From: Rhodotorula mucilaginosa
Lineage: Eukaryota; Basidiomycota; Microbotryomycetes; Sporidiobolales; Sporidiobolaceae
Direction of reading: 5' to 3'
Length of the DNA stretch: 64,000 nt
NCBI GenBank assembly: GCA_034406715.1
Contig: CP137867.1
Location: 186,001 to 250,000 of the forward strand
Shown here piece by piece: positions 1-11,183 of the stretch (position 1 is its first letter; every line of letters begins with the position of its first letter). The notes beneath the pieces were generated by a model. The model was given only the letters and a program-made list of their open reading frames with translations, was not told where the DNA came from and searched no databases. A program made the position numbers and the translations under genes.

Positions 1-1526
1 TCCGGCAGGCGTGCCGGCAATTGATTGACCGGTCACGCGACGGCGTTTCCGGATCGCGCCGAGACCAGACGGTTCAGGCGTGCGGACATCTTGCAGAGAG
101 GCTGGGCCAGCGCGAGGCACAGCGGTGGTGACCTCTGCGATCAAGTTCTCGACCGAGGCGATCCACCTGCGGACGAGTGCGTCTTGACGGCTGAGTTTCT
201 GCTCTTGATCATGCAGGGCGTGGTACAGCGCCTCGAAATCGACCGATCGAACGTAGGCCAAGCGTCGATCTGCCTCGACGGGTAGCTCGGGTGTATCGGG
301 AAAGGTATCGAGGTCGAGACGACTCGGAGCTGGCCCGAAATTGGCCAGCACAGCTGACCGGATCGTATCCGTCGCGACGAGTAAGCGCCCTTCCAGCTGC
401 GAGAGACGTTCTTGCGCTTCCCGAACCGCCTCGCGAAACTCCCGGTGCTTCGTCCAGAGTTTCGGGTACAGGGAGATCTTGCGAAGCGTCGATGCAAACG
501 GGTCGCCAGCGAGGCGTCCAGACGAAGTCGCCGTAGTGGGAAGGGGTGTGCGAGTCGGCGTGAGTGCGGTTTGCTCAAGAGCCCCGTTCGCCACTCCACG
601 TGTGGGCACCAGCCATTCTGACTGACGGTCGCCGTTCACGACTGCCTCGAGCGGAGCGTCCCGAGTCTCGCGTCCCGTCCTCGACATAGCGTGCACCGCT
701 TCAGGCATCTTTCTCGGGGCAGAAAGCGTGACCGGGTGGCGGGAATCGGCGGGTCCTGCGTCCTCTCGGCTGTTGCAAAAGGCTGTCAGCTTTCGTACTG
801 GCTGTCTCTGCGCTTGTGGTCGACTTACTCGAAAGCGGAGGAGCTTTCACCAACTGCGCTGATCGAAACCTTGCCATCTCCCCGCGGATTGCGGTTCGAC
901 GCGTGCTCGGGAGATTGATCCGCGACGGCGTTGCCGATAGCGTTCTGCGGCTCATCTGCAGCGCGCCCTTCCGATGCCCGGCTCAACCTAGCGGGGTCGA
1001 CGCGCGGGGAGGCGAGTTCGTCGGAGCGCGAGGGCGCCGGGAGGCTCCCACTTCCGTCTGCTTCGAGGCTGCCCGGGGCTTCGGCGGCCAGCGCGTCCAA
1101 CAGACGAATCTTGTCCTGGGCCAAGGACTCGCCGCGAGCTCGTTCGCGTTGTAGTTCCAGCTTGTGCCAGTCTAGATCGGCTTTGGCGCGTTGCAAGTCG
1201 GTTTTGAGCTGCGCGTTCTCGTGGAGGCGGGCCAGGCGACGACGCGTGTGCTGTTCTTCGGAAGCTTGCGTCTGAGTTTCGTCGAGCGGGAGCGTATCAC
1301 GCTGCGTGACCGGGACGACTTTGACGCTGCCATGCAGGTAGACGAAGTTCTCGAGGTCGTCAAGGTCGGCGAACCCCAGGACATTGACGAGCGCTGCCAA
1401 GCGCGCCTCTCGCGCTGTAGGAAGTGCACACAGACGTGAATGATCAGGGCTGGATGGTAGTGCAGCAGCACGGCCGCTCGACGCACTGTTGACATCATCA
1501 CTCCGAGTCGGGTTGACGGCAGACAT
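1..1526 (-). CDS. Hypothetical coiled-coil protein, 3' end outside window
   Basis: I do not recognise this protein. Two exons join in frame: 829-1526 and 1-769, with a 59 bp intron at 770-828 (donor GTAAGT, acceptor AACAG). They give 489 codons with no stop before the window edge, so the C-terminus is missing. The start is the first Met of the open stretch (MSAVNPTRSDD). After a Ser/Ala-rich N-terminus there is a conserved-looking stretch near residues 48-75 (LVNVLGFADLDDLENFVYLH), then a charged heptad-like region near residues 95-150 (LHENAQLKTDLQRAKADLDW) that should form a coiled coil. A second helical, Glu/Gln-rich stretch lies near residues 345-385. No catalytic motif was seen. The gene is divergent from the Rho GTPase gene across about 350 bp. 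A structural or scaffold role is only a guess. Confidence 0.6.
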
Positions 1527-1878
1527 GCCGAGAGCTGGCCAGCAGCGAGCCAGCGGCGCTTTGTTCTCGAGAAGCCGAAGCCTACAGCGCAGTGCTTGCA
1601 GTCGGGCAGGCGAAGGACCGTGTGAAGCCGACAAACCCGGACGCGTCGCGGCGTGAAAAAGCGGACGGACGGCGGCGATGTTGGACGAACCCAGCGCTCG
1701 TCTCTCTCTTACACCGACTGCTGCAAAAGGTCGCTGCACGACTACGCTGACAGCCAGGAGCTTGTCTAGCCTCATCCGCCAGCCCAAATCCGCAATCGGG
1801 AATTCTCTCGCCTCGCCGCCCGCCCGGATCAATCCTCGTCGTACGCTGGTCCCGTCGCGGTCCCTCGACAAGTCGACG
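1527..1878. promoter_or_regulatory. Shared upstream region of divergent genes
   Basis: A 352 bp gap between the starts of the coiled-coil gene (-) and the Rho GTPase gene (+). It must hold both promoters. I see no clear TATA box or other named element. Confidence 0.4.
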
Positions 1879-2792
1879 ATGGCATCCGGGGAGAGTCAGG
1901 CAATGCCTGTAGCTAGACCGGACTGTAAGGTCAAGCTGACCTGTGTCGGCGACGGAGGAGTTGGCAAGGTACGCTGGCATGCCTGGTGCTGTTCCTCGAG
2001 CTGATCGCGGGAAGTTGACGGACATGAGTCGCAGACGTGCCTCTTGATCGTCTACTCGCAGAGGAGATTCCCCACTGTAAGCTAGGCTTCCAATTTCAGG
2101 CGCGACGCGGTCCGCTGTCACGGCACTGATCGCCCTCGTCCCCGCTCTGCAGGACTACGTTCCGACCGTGTTCGAGAATTAGTGAGCGAAATGAGGCCCG
2201 AAGCGATTAGCGTCAGCATGTCGATGCTGACCCCACAACGGAACAGCGTTCTCAATAAGCCGTTCGAAGGCAAGATAATCGAGTTTGCGCTGTGGGATAC
2301 CGCCGGACAGGAAGAATACGATCGATTACGACCTCTGTCGTACCCCGAGACCGACGTGCTGCTCATCTGTTTCGCGGCCGACTATCCAGTCAGCTTGGAG
2401 AATGTCGAGGACAAGGTGTGTCCAGATGGAAAGACTTCTATGCCCGAGCCTTTCCGAGCCAAAGGCAGCGCTGACTGGTTCGCTTACAGTGGCATCCTGA
2501 AGTCACACATTTCTGCGAGGGCACGCCTATCATCCTGGTCGCGACCAAGACCGACTTGCGGCGGGACGAGAACGCGGTGGCTCTGCTACGAGCTCAAGGT
2601 CGCCATCCCGTCACCCACGAGGAAGGAGCGGCCGCGGCGCGACGGATGGGAGCAAAGTACGCAGAAGTCAGCGCGATGACTGGCGTCGGAGTCGAGGAGG
2701 TGTTCGACCTGGCTTTGCGCGAGGCGATGAAGGGGACAACCTTGATTGGCCGCAGCATGCGACGTCGAAAAGCCAAATGCAGCGTACTATGA
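1879..2792 (+). CDS. Rho-family small GTPase
   Basis: A small GTPase of the Rho branch, a membrane-anchored switch for actin, polarity or cell-wall synthesis. Five exons (1879-1968, 2035-2076, 2153-2181, 2247-2415, 2490-2792) sum to 633 nt, giving 210 residues. The P-loop GDGGVGKT is split by the first intron. Switch I is YVPTVFENYV, switch II DTAGQEEYDRLRPLSY, the base-recognition motif TKTD, and the G5 position SAM. A polybasic stretch (RSMRRRKAKC) precedes the CAAX box CSVL; a final Leu predicts geranylgeranylation. The sequence resembles Rho1/RhoA about as much as Rho2/Rho4, so I give no symbol. The short N-terminal extension (MASGESQAMPVARPD) is typical of fungal Rho proteins. It converges on the PBN1 gene with a 173 bp gap. 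Confidence 0.93.
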
Positions 2793-2965
2793 CCGGACTT
2801 CGCTCTCGCCACAGACACTATTCCCTCGCGAATGTTCTCCTCTCGGATGTTCCGCGATTACTGTATCTATGACTGTACTCAATGTTGAGGCGGACGTCCT
2901 GGGGATGATCCGCCGACCCCGAACTTCCTCGCAATGCAGACCTGCCCTACGCAAGACCGCCAGGT

Positions 2966-3799
2966 TCAGTGTTTCTGGAGAGAAGAGGGAGGTCGCCGTC
3001 CTGGCCGCAAAGCTATGCTCGTCACCCAGAGGAAGCAGAGCCACATCATCGCGGTGGTCACCGTTTCCACCAGTGGCAGATCGGCAACATCCCCGACAGG
3101 AGCCCTAACCATCATCAAGGCGGCTGTTGCTGTCGCGGGGCCGGATGAACCTTCTAGAGGCAGACAGTACAAGTTGGCGTCGGCGGGAGTCGGATGTTCA
3201 GAATGCAGGAAGGGAGGACAACGCGCGCCCAACACGTCGGCTTCGGCTGCCTTATTCACCGGAGCGTCTATTCAAGGAGTATCGTCAACCGAGAGACAAC
3301 AGGTCCGAGGTGATCTATGGCTCGGCTCACCGTTTCCTGGACACGCCCAGAACACTGTCGGGGTCGATACGTTCAGAGAGAGATAGCCGGGAGAATCGAG
3401 ACTCGCTTCAGAGCAAGGTGGTTCCTGATACCGGAGGTGTAAAGGGATGTTGTAGACGTCCCATGCAGGTGCAGACTGCCCGCGTCGTCGTCGAGTCTTC
3501 GTTCGCCCGAGTCGCAAAAGTACGTTCGACGGGCCGCTACGCCATGTCGGCGCCTCGAGGTCCATATCGCCCTCGACGTGAATCAAGTCGAGAGGAACAC
3601 CGGCATCGGTGTCCGTTCGCGCAAGCCTGCCTGCGCGGTTCAGTCGCTGAAGCTGGTATTCGTCGACGATGAATGTGGGGGGGAGGTCGATGAACGTGTA
3701 CAAGTCGCACGGCCGGTCTGCCGCGGCATGCGTCACGTTGATGAGGAGAGACGGATGCAAGCCGCCGTTCGTCCCAAAGCGAGCTGAGTAGGAAGACAT
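2966..3799 (-). CDS. PBN1: PIG-X/PBN1-type subunit of GPI mannosyltransferase I
   Basis: PIG-X/Pbn1 proteins stabilise the ER enzyme PIG-M/Gpi14, which adds the first mannose to GPI anchor precursors. Exons 3331-3799 and 2966-3267 join at a 63 bp intron to give 256 residues in frame. Family marks, in order: FGTNGGLHPSL near the N-terminus, LPPTFIVDEYQL, DMDLEAP, IPLHLRYQ, then APVGDVADLPLVETVT followed by one membrane helix (MMWLCFLWVTSIAL) near the C-terminus. This order is that of the family. The model starts at MSSYSARF and shows no signal peptide or N-terminal membrane segment. Only about 180 bp separate it from the upstream esterase stop, so either a small 5' exon was missed or the protein uses an internal topogenic signal. 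Confidence 0.8.
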
Positions 3800-3978
3800 C
3801 GACGGGTTGAGGAAGAAGAAGAGTCTCGTTCGTCACGACGGATCGGCTGCTCGAGCTCCCTTTTCCCTCGCAACACGAACCGATCAGGCGCGCAGGATGT
3901 TTCTTCGGGAAATGAAGTCAAGGGGCGAGAGCTCGCATCAGGTATTCACTTGGAATTTCAGATGGCCGGTACGGAGGC

Positions 3979-5213
3979 TCAGGAGCGCAACTCGGGGGCA
4001 ATGAAATCGGTCCAGTGCGGGAATACCTGGTCCAATCGCGACCAATGCAGCTGCGGCAGCTCTGACTCGATGAGCGAGAAAAGTCCTGGCAGCGGCAAGA
4101 ATGTCGGAACATGTGAGCTTGTTGCGCAACTTCTGGCGGAGTGGTGAAAGAGTCATCCTACCCGCTGTGACGACCTCGTAGCCGGCCGCGTTCAGGTGCA
4201 GTCCGTCGTTGAGATACTTGTCTAGTCCTCCATCGTTTTTGGCGGCAGAATCAATCAGTGACCACGCGTCCAGTACCGGCAGATTGCTCTCGTGCGCAAC
4301 CTCCTTGACTGCCTCGGCGAAGTGTCGAGTGCGCTCAGCGTCCCGATCGGGACTTCGCGGCGGATCACGCTGCGCAAGATCGGCGGTGCGCTTCGAGGCA
4401 TCGACAGGAGGCGGGGCGATCAAGACGAGTTGCGTCTCGGGCGAGTAATGTGGCGATTCCGGCGACCGCAGCAGATCCAGAATCTTGTTCAAATTCGTCT
4501 TGAACTCGCCGAGAGTCAGCTGTGCACACGGAGGAGGTCAGCACCCCGTCTGTGAAGCTATAGTCACCGACCATCAGACGTAACGGCGCAGGAAAATCAC
4601 CCACCGCTTGCGGACTCGGTGGAAGAGCTGCATCATTGGCTCCGAACCATACACAGAACAGAGCGATTTTCGGCAGCTCCTCGTCGTATCGGGGAAGAAA
4701 CTGTGGGAGCAAGTAGGCGAGTCAGTTAGGTTGACCTGAAGCGTCCGCTGCGCAAGAATGAGAATTTCCCACCTGGCGCAAGACTTGCAGACCCCATTCC
4801 GCTGTTCCGAGGTTGTCAGGCGCGATGTGCGAAAGGAAGGCGAGAAGTTACGACGCACTGTTGTAGCCTGTCAAGCGCGTCAGCTCTTGGCAAACAAGGT
4901 GCAGAGGGAAAAGCCCTGTGCTCACCAGAAAAGCCGCGATTCATCACGTCTCTGCGCAAACAGGACCGAGCTTGTCAGGGCTTCGTCGTAACACGTGCGA
5001 CATAGGAGCATACAATTTGCGCTGGTAGACGTGGGCTAGAGCGGCGCCGGTGCCGCCTGGCACCCAGCTGCCCTGCGTTATCGAGTCTACCGTACTCCGG
5101 AGTTGTCAGCTGCCGGGCCACTTTCCAGATTGTGCATTAGGTTGCTTACCGCCAAACAGGACCACTTGATCCATGCGTACGCTGCCCGCCCGTGCCTTGT
5201 CTTGAGAACCCAT
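3979..5213 (-). CDS. IAH1: SGNH/GDSL esterase, isoamyl-acetate-hydrolysing type
   Basis: A small serine esterase of the Iah1 family, expected to hydrolyse short acyl esters such as isoamyl acetate. Eight exons (5150-5213, 5014-5086, 4926-4951, 4859-4867, 4773-4801, 4605-4700, 4162-4519, 3979-4085) sum to 762 nt, or 253 residues, with every junction in frame. Block I is FGDSIT with the nucleophile Ser; the first intron splits its Asp codon. Block II is LDVMNRGFSGYNTEWGLQVL. Block III is VWFGANDA. Block V is DGLHLNAAGYEVV with the catalytic Asp and His. The fourth exon is only 9 nt. An in-frame extension upstream to 5417 contains a hydrophobic stretch (LMLWRTACFVTASALVLLL), so a longer membrane-anchored form is possible. 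Met at 5213 matches the usual cytosolic family length. Confidence 0.9.
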
Positions 5214-5361
5214 GTCCGGCCCCACTTGCGATTTTTCAGCAGCGAAGGACGCGGGACGTGGAGGACCTTGCAGGCGACCGACGCGATGTGCCAGTAGAAG
5301 TACGAGAGCGCTGGCTGTGACGAAGCAGGCCGTGCGCCAAAGCATAAGTTTCCCGAGGGTG

Positions 5362-5380
5362 GAGAGAGAGAGAGAGAGAA
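5362..5380. repeat. GA dinucleotide microsatellite
   Basis: About nine GA units in the 5' region of the esterase gene. Simple low-complexity DNA; a promoter polypurine role is possible. Confidence 0.7.
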
Positions 5381-5561
5381 GAAACTCTGGCTTTGCAGAA
5401 CTCCGTCCCCGCGCCATCTACAAGACCATTGCCGCGGTTGGAACAGCACGTCTGTACATAGTAGCTGCAGGTCTCTCGGCTCCGTAGTTCTTGCGAAAGC
5501 GATTGCAATGATTCACCTCCAAGCGGCTCGAACACGATTCGAGTTCTCCAATCTGTACAGC

Positions 5562-6858
5562 CTATCGCCCACCCTTGACCTGAGGCTTTTTCTTCCCCTT
5601 CTTACTATTCGGCGTCTTTTTCGGCGTGCTCGATGGCGTCTGGGAGGCCGGTACTAGTGGAATCGACGGGGCGGCATCGCCATTGCCAGCCTGCAACGTT
5701 GCGTCGTCGGTCGCGGCAGCGGGCTTCTTGGGCGAAAGTGCACTCGAAGCTGCTGAAAGCTCCGCAGTCGCCGGCTGCCCGCCGGGCGAGGCTGGTCCCG
5801 CGGCGGGTGCGGGGAGAGTGGACGCTGACGCCGGCTCGGGAAGCGGCGTCGAGTCGCGACTAGGCGGAACAGACGTGACGTCGTTGGCAGCGAGAGGAGT
5901 GCTCGAAGTCAGGGTAGTGAGGGAGGGGGCCGGCGAAGTGCCAGCCGCGGGAAGCGGGTTCGAAGGCGAGAGGGTCAGGGACGACGGGGACAGGTACGAG
6001 GTCGGAGCGAGCACGCGTGAATTCGGGACTCCTGAGTCGACGCGTTGTTCTGTAGGGTGATATGTGAGCATTTCGATCCTATTCGCGACATCGGCGTTCG
6101 GGTCTTGGCGCGAGAGGGGAGATGAACCGGAGACGGTGCACTCACGTTCAGCCTCGCGCTGCTTCGGAATGTCGCGATAGATCTCCTTCCATCGTTCGTG
6201 ACTGACCATGTCACTCGCGTGGGCAAAGATGCGTTGTCCGTAACCGGGTTCGAACGTGTTGGCCTCGCCGACCACCTCGACGATCTCTCCTTCGAGTTCC
6301 TTTTCGGCGAGGAGGAAGCGCTCCCAGAGGTCGTCGCCGATCTGACCCTTCTGGAGGAGCGTGGTGAGCGACGTCTTGGCATCCCGGATGGACCAGATCA
6401 GCTTGACGTCGTCCATCGCGCGGCGGAGCAGAGCAGCCACGAGTATGGGGCGAGGCGGCGGCGGGTCGAGCGACAGCAGCGAGACGTAAATGTCGCGCGA
6501 CTTGTGCGGAGGGAACCATGGCTCGACCTCTGGCTTGTCTGAGGAAGGAGAGGAGCGTGCAATAGCCCCGCATGGTCAGTCCGCGATGTATCTGCGACCC
6601 CTCGGATCGCTCGCTCGCTCGCGCTGGGCGGTCAACGCGAGCGGAACGCGACTCACTGGCCTGTCTCCGCCGGTAGATCTTTGAGAAGAGCCACAGGGAC
6701 GATACCAGGAAGCCTATGTAGCTCAGCGGCGCCAGTATCGAGAGTGCCCTGCGATGTGTTCCACGAGGTCGGATCGAGGAGTGGAGCGGAGGCGTCACGT
6801 CAGCGACAGGCGCACCAGGACTGCCAGACTCCGGGGGTACCGGTCGACGCGCTTACAT
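5562..6858 (-). CDS. SEC66: Sec66/Sec71, Sec63 translocon subunit
   Basis: Sec66 (Sec71) is part of the Sec62/63 complex that drives post-translational protein import into the ER. Exons 6857-6858, 6657-6748, 6146-6538 and 5562-6049 sum to 975 nt, or 324 residues. The N-terminus MALSILAPLSYIGFLV continues as one membrane helix ending LWLFSKIYRRR. It is followed by the family block with EPWFPPHKSRDIYVSLL and LLRRAMDDVKLIWSIRD, then LLQKGQIGDDLWERFLLAEKE and EVVGEANTFEPGYGQ. The C-terminal 160 residues are a Pro/Ser/Thr-rich tail ending in Lys-rich KKGKKKPQVKGGR, longer than in S. cerevisiae Sec66. The first coding exon holds only AT of the ATG: the donor GTAAGC follows at once and the G comes from exon 2. 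No upstream in-frame Met fits better. Confidence 0.92.
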
Positions 6859-7160
6859 CTCGAGTTCAGCTTTCCTACCGTATCCTATCCCCGGGACCTT
6901 GTAGAGAGACTGCGGGAAACGAGGGTCGCCGCCGTGCACGTCGACCTCGGATTCGGCACCTCGGCACCGCTTGCCACGCTCGCCAGGCAGACGTTCAGCC
7001 GGGAACTCACGTTCGACTAAAAGCGCGTACAGATCTGAGCCGCGCTCCCCTCCTGGCAAAAGTACCCGTCTCGGCTGCGACCCCCGCCCGCTGCGACCCC
7101 ACGACGACCGACTCGTGCGACGCGACCCGTACACCTGCGCGACTACGACTCGGGTTGGAG
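6859..7160. promoter_or_regulatory. Shared upstream region of SEC66 and the B56 gene
   Basis: 302 bp between divergent coding starts. It contains the 5' leader of SEC66, whose first intron sits inside the start codon. No individual element was resolved. Confidence 0.4.
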
Positions 7161-10100
7161 ATGAAGTCGCTCAAGAAGTCTCTCGTCAGTCGCGAACTGC
7201 TTGTTTGGCCCACCCTCTGACCCGCGCGCTGACCGCCTCTCATCCGTGCCCTTCCTGCTCGCCTCGTCTTCCTCGCGTCCCTCCCCCCTCTTCCGTGTCT
7301 CGTCCGTCTGACATGGCCGCGTCGCCTCGCTCCGCGCTTCTTCGATGCTGTTCCGCATTGGAACACTGTAGCTCAACCGCAGCGGACGCGACGCTAGCCC
7401 TTCTGGGCAGCAAGCCAACGGAAAGGGCTCGGCTGCGGGATCATCGGCATCATCGGCCTCATCGGGCACCCGCACGCCCCCGAATCCGCCCACAGCGCAC
7501 TCCACCAGTCAGCAGAATCAGATCCACAGCGGTCCCGTCGCTCAGGGTGTCGCCCAGCAGGGTCCCGGGCCCGCCGTCGGAGCCGGCCTCTCTCGGCAAT
7601 CGAGTACACAAGGTACTGTGCCCGGCCAGCCGCGCGCTGCCGGTCAGGCACCTGCCATCGTGGTCAGTGGCGAGACCGTAAGTGGCCCGTCTCGCGCGAC
7701 GCGGAAAAGATTCGCCCTTTGTTGACCGTGCCGTCCTCCCAGCAGACTGTCATGCCGCCCGACCCCCTGCCGCATCCCTCGTCTTCGCCTCACCACCAAT
7801 TGCCTGGCGGATTGCACCGCACTGCTGGCGTGCCCTTCCCGACCGCGAGCGCCGGTCCCGGACCCATGTCGCCGCCTCCAGGTGCCGGCGTCTCGATCGC
7901 TTCCGCGGGTCTCGGAGGCATGTCGCACGACCCGAACACGCCGCCGAAAGCCCCTGCGATCAACAAGATCAAAGGTATGAGTGGGACGCAGGCGACGCCG
8001 AAAGACACGATCCCGATGGCGCGGACTCCGCGCAAACAACGCAGTTCGCGAGTCCATGTCGACGAGAAGGTCGAGCTGCAGCGGTTACCTGGCTTCCTCG
8101 GTGCGTACTTGCGCCCCTTACGTACAACGGTGGATATGAATACTGACGACTTCACCTTCCCAGAGGTGCCCATCGTGGAACGCCACGAGCTCTTTGTGCA
8201 GAAACTGCACCAGTGCGCCCACGTCTTCGACTTCAACGACGCCAGCGCCGACGTCGGCAGTAAGCAGATCAAGAGCCAGACGCTCGCAGAGATGCTCGAC
8301 TGGATCACCACGCAACGCGGCGTCATCACTGAAAACATCTACCCCGAGGTGGTCCACATGGCAAGTCGTCGCGTCTGAGCGCACAAAACAGACCAAGCCT
8401 CTGTTCTAATCGCACATCTTGTCCCACATAGTTTGCCTCGAACCTTTTCCGGTCGATCCCGCCTCCGGTGAACCCGACCGGCGACGCCTTTGATCCCGAA
8501 GAGGACGAGCCCGTCCTCGAGCTCGCCTGGCCGCACCTTCAGATTGTCTACGAATTCTTCCTCCGCTTCGTCGAGAGCCCCGACTTCAACACAAACATCG
8601 CCAAGCGTTACATAGACCAGCATTTCGTACTCCAGGTTCGACAGTTTCCCAGCTTTGAGGGGGTTTCCTCGGGAAGAAGCGGGATGGCTGACTTCCCCCG
8701 AGCATAACAGCTCCTCGAACTGTTCGACAGCGAAGATCCGCGCGAGCGAGACTTTCTCAAGACGACCTTGCACCGCATCTACGGCAAATTCCTCAACCTG
8801 CGCGCTTTCATCCGCCGATCGATCAACAACGTCTTCTACCAGTTCGTCTACGAGACGGAACGGCACAACGGCATCGCCGAGCTGCTCGAGATCCTCGGAT
8901 CGATCATCAACGGCTTCGCATTGCCGCTCAAGGAGGAGCACAAGCTCTTCCTGACTCGCGCCCTGATCCCGCTGCACAAAGTCAAGAGCCTCGCGCTGTA
9001 CCACCCGCAGCTCGCCTACTGCGTCGTCCAGTTCCTCGAGAAGGATGCCAGCTTGACGCGCGACGTCGTCGACGGACTGCTAAAGTATTGGCCAAAGGTC
9101 AATTCTCCGAAGGAGGTCATGTTCCTGAACGAGGTCGAGGAGATCCTGGACGTCATCGAGCCGGCCGAGTTCCAGAAGATCATGGTCAAGCTCTTTGTAC
9201 AGCTTTCACGCTGCGTCAGCTCGCAGCACTTCCAGGTGCGCTTCTTTTCCCTTCCGCTGTCCAGGCGCGAGGACGTAATGCTGAACGAGCCGGACTCGCA
9301 GGTGGCGGAGCGCGCGCTGTACTATTGGAACAACGAGTACATCGTGAACCTCATCGGCGAGAACATCCACGTCATCTTGCCAATCGTGTACCCGTCCTTG
9401 CATGCCATCTCGAACGGTCACTGGAACAGGTAAGCGCGTCTCGGGCTCTCGCTCACGGTCTTTGCAGCCCGAGCTAACAAGGACAAACCGCGCAGACAAA
9501 TCCACAACCTCGCCTACAATGCGCTCAAGCTGCTCATGGACCTCAACGCCGACGTGTTCGAACATTGCGCCGCCGAACACAAGCGGCAACGGCAGGCGTC
9601 AGTGTTATTCCGCGGCGCTTTCTTCTTCACCACCTTCTGACCTGCGGTCTATTACCCGTCATGCAGAGAGAAGGAACGGGAAAGGCAGCGCGAGGAGAAG
9701 TGGCTCACTCTGCGTTCAATCGCCTTGCAAAATCGAAGGCTCTCGAACCTGTCGATTCCGCAATCTCTACTCGACGAAGACCCGGTTCCCCGCCCCGCCT
9801 TCAACGCCATGCAGGACGCGCAAGATCTCGACGACGCGCGCTTCGACGAGATGGACGAGGAGATGGGTGTGGGTATGGGAAGCCAGTACGAAGGCGAAAA
9901 CGAAGACGATGGGCCGCACGGCGCTCCGCCTGTACTCGGGGGTGTCGCCCTCGGATCGTTGTCCGGAGCCGATGCAAGAACGGCAGGATACGGTGGCTAC
10001 GAAGCTCCAGAGCAGCACGACGACCATGGCGATCTGGTGAGACGCCTTGGGCTGAACTCGCTGCGGCTACTGGCTTTTACTGACGCAGTCTCGTTACCAG

Positions 10101-10232
10101 CCGCCGGATGGACAATTCCCCGAGACTTCCCGAAGGGCGATTGGCACCATGCAACAACCGCATGTCCGCCGCAAGAGCGTGATCCCGATCGACCCCTCTA
10201 TCCTGAAGGAACTGCAAGGCCACAAGTCGTGA
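7161..10232 (+). CDS. RTS1: PP2A regulatory subunit B56 (Rts1/Par1 type)
   Basis: B56 subunits direct protein phosphatase 2A to substrates in mitosis, septation and stress responses. Ten exons (7161-7184, 7372-7677, 7746-8100, 8164-8360, 8432-8635, 8711-9235, 9302-9429, 9496-9597, 9667-10036, 10101-10232) sum to 2343 nt, or 780 residues. The start MKSLKKSL resembles other fungal B56 proteins and is joined to exon 2 through a GTCAGT donor. A Ser/Pro/Gln-rich N-terminal region of about 230 residues leads into the HEAT-like B56 core: [81 protein letters not shown]. The conserved tail [16 protein letters not shown] ends HKS. Intron 4 (8361-8431) begins with GC. The B56 core is intact. Confidence 0.95.
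8361..8431 (+). other. GC-AG intron in the B56 gene
   Basis: The exon ends CACATG and the intron begins GCAAGT, ending ACATAG. Splicing restores [12 protein letters not shown], which is conserved in B56 proteins. No GT donor nearby keeps the frame. Confidence 0.85.
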
Positions 10233-11183
10233 GCCAGCGCGCACTGCACCCTTCCGATTCCGCCCGCAGGTAGCTGACCATGGGCGACATCTCCGCAGGC
10301 TCGATGATGCGCCCCTCATCAGTGCGCCACGACCAGGTCCGCCCGGTCGCAGCGGATCTAGTTGAGGCCAGACCGCCTTTCCCGCCACCGTGCTCACCGA
10401 CCCCCGATTTCCGGACGTAGGTCTACGATGTGTAGCTGTACATGATGATGACTCGATGATACCCTGCCTTTTGACTCTTTGCAAGTCTGCCTCTCTGCTC
10501 TTAAGCTTTGCCCGCCGTGTCTGTTGCTTCTGATGCCGCCACTCGCAGCGCATCTCGCATGGGTCTCGATCCGCCAGGCTAATTAGCCTCCTTCGGAATG
10601 ACTGATGGTCAAGTCGACGACCGGCCTGGCCCTCTGCATGCACCGCCTGTAAGGTCTGTTCACGGCGCGCAGCCAAAAAAAAGAAAGCTTTTCTCGATCA
10701 CCTGAGGGGGGGTTGCAAGTGGACACGCTGAGGCGCTGAGCACGAAGCGCGAGCGCCCGCCGACCGCTGCCGCCCTCGTTCGCTCCAACACACCTGCGGC
10801 TTTCTTAGCTTAAACTTGCTTGTGTGAAGTAAGACTACACTCCTCTGACTACAGCGTCAGTACCAACGACTCGACAAGGGCTCTCCAGCACACGGCGCTC
10901 GACGATCTCAGGCAGGAAGCTGGGACGGCGCGCAGAATCTTTGGTCGAGCGTCGATGGGCCGGGCACGGCGGGCCGAGCAGGGGGACTGCGATGGCGGTG
11001 CGGGCGGTGCATGGACCGAAGAGGGATATTGTGTTGCTCTGCGCCTATGAACATGCGCCCTGCCTCCCGCGTCGTGGAGAAACGGATCGCTGACTTCTGC
11101 CCCTTCCCTCGCTTTCCTCTGTTGCACTCCTTTCCGTCGCGCCCTTCCACCATCTGCTCTCGATCTGAACTTCGCTGAGCAGG
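10233..11183. other. Intergenic, B56 3' end and RPP1 promoter
   Basis: 951 bp between two genes on the same strand. An A-rich run lies near 10675-10690, and a pyrimidine-rich stretch near 11095-11150 just before the P1 start, as is common upstream of ribosomal protein genes. I found no supported gene; the open frames inside lack family features. Confidence 0.5.

Noticed and set aside
9596-9666. A GC donor (GCGTCA) after the B56 codons RQRQ
   Set aside because: A canonical GTCAGT donor two bases further on (9598) keeps the frame into [13 protein letters not shown] and makes the gene sum to 781 codons, so no GC donor is needed there.
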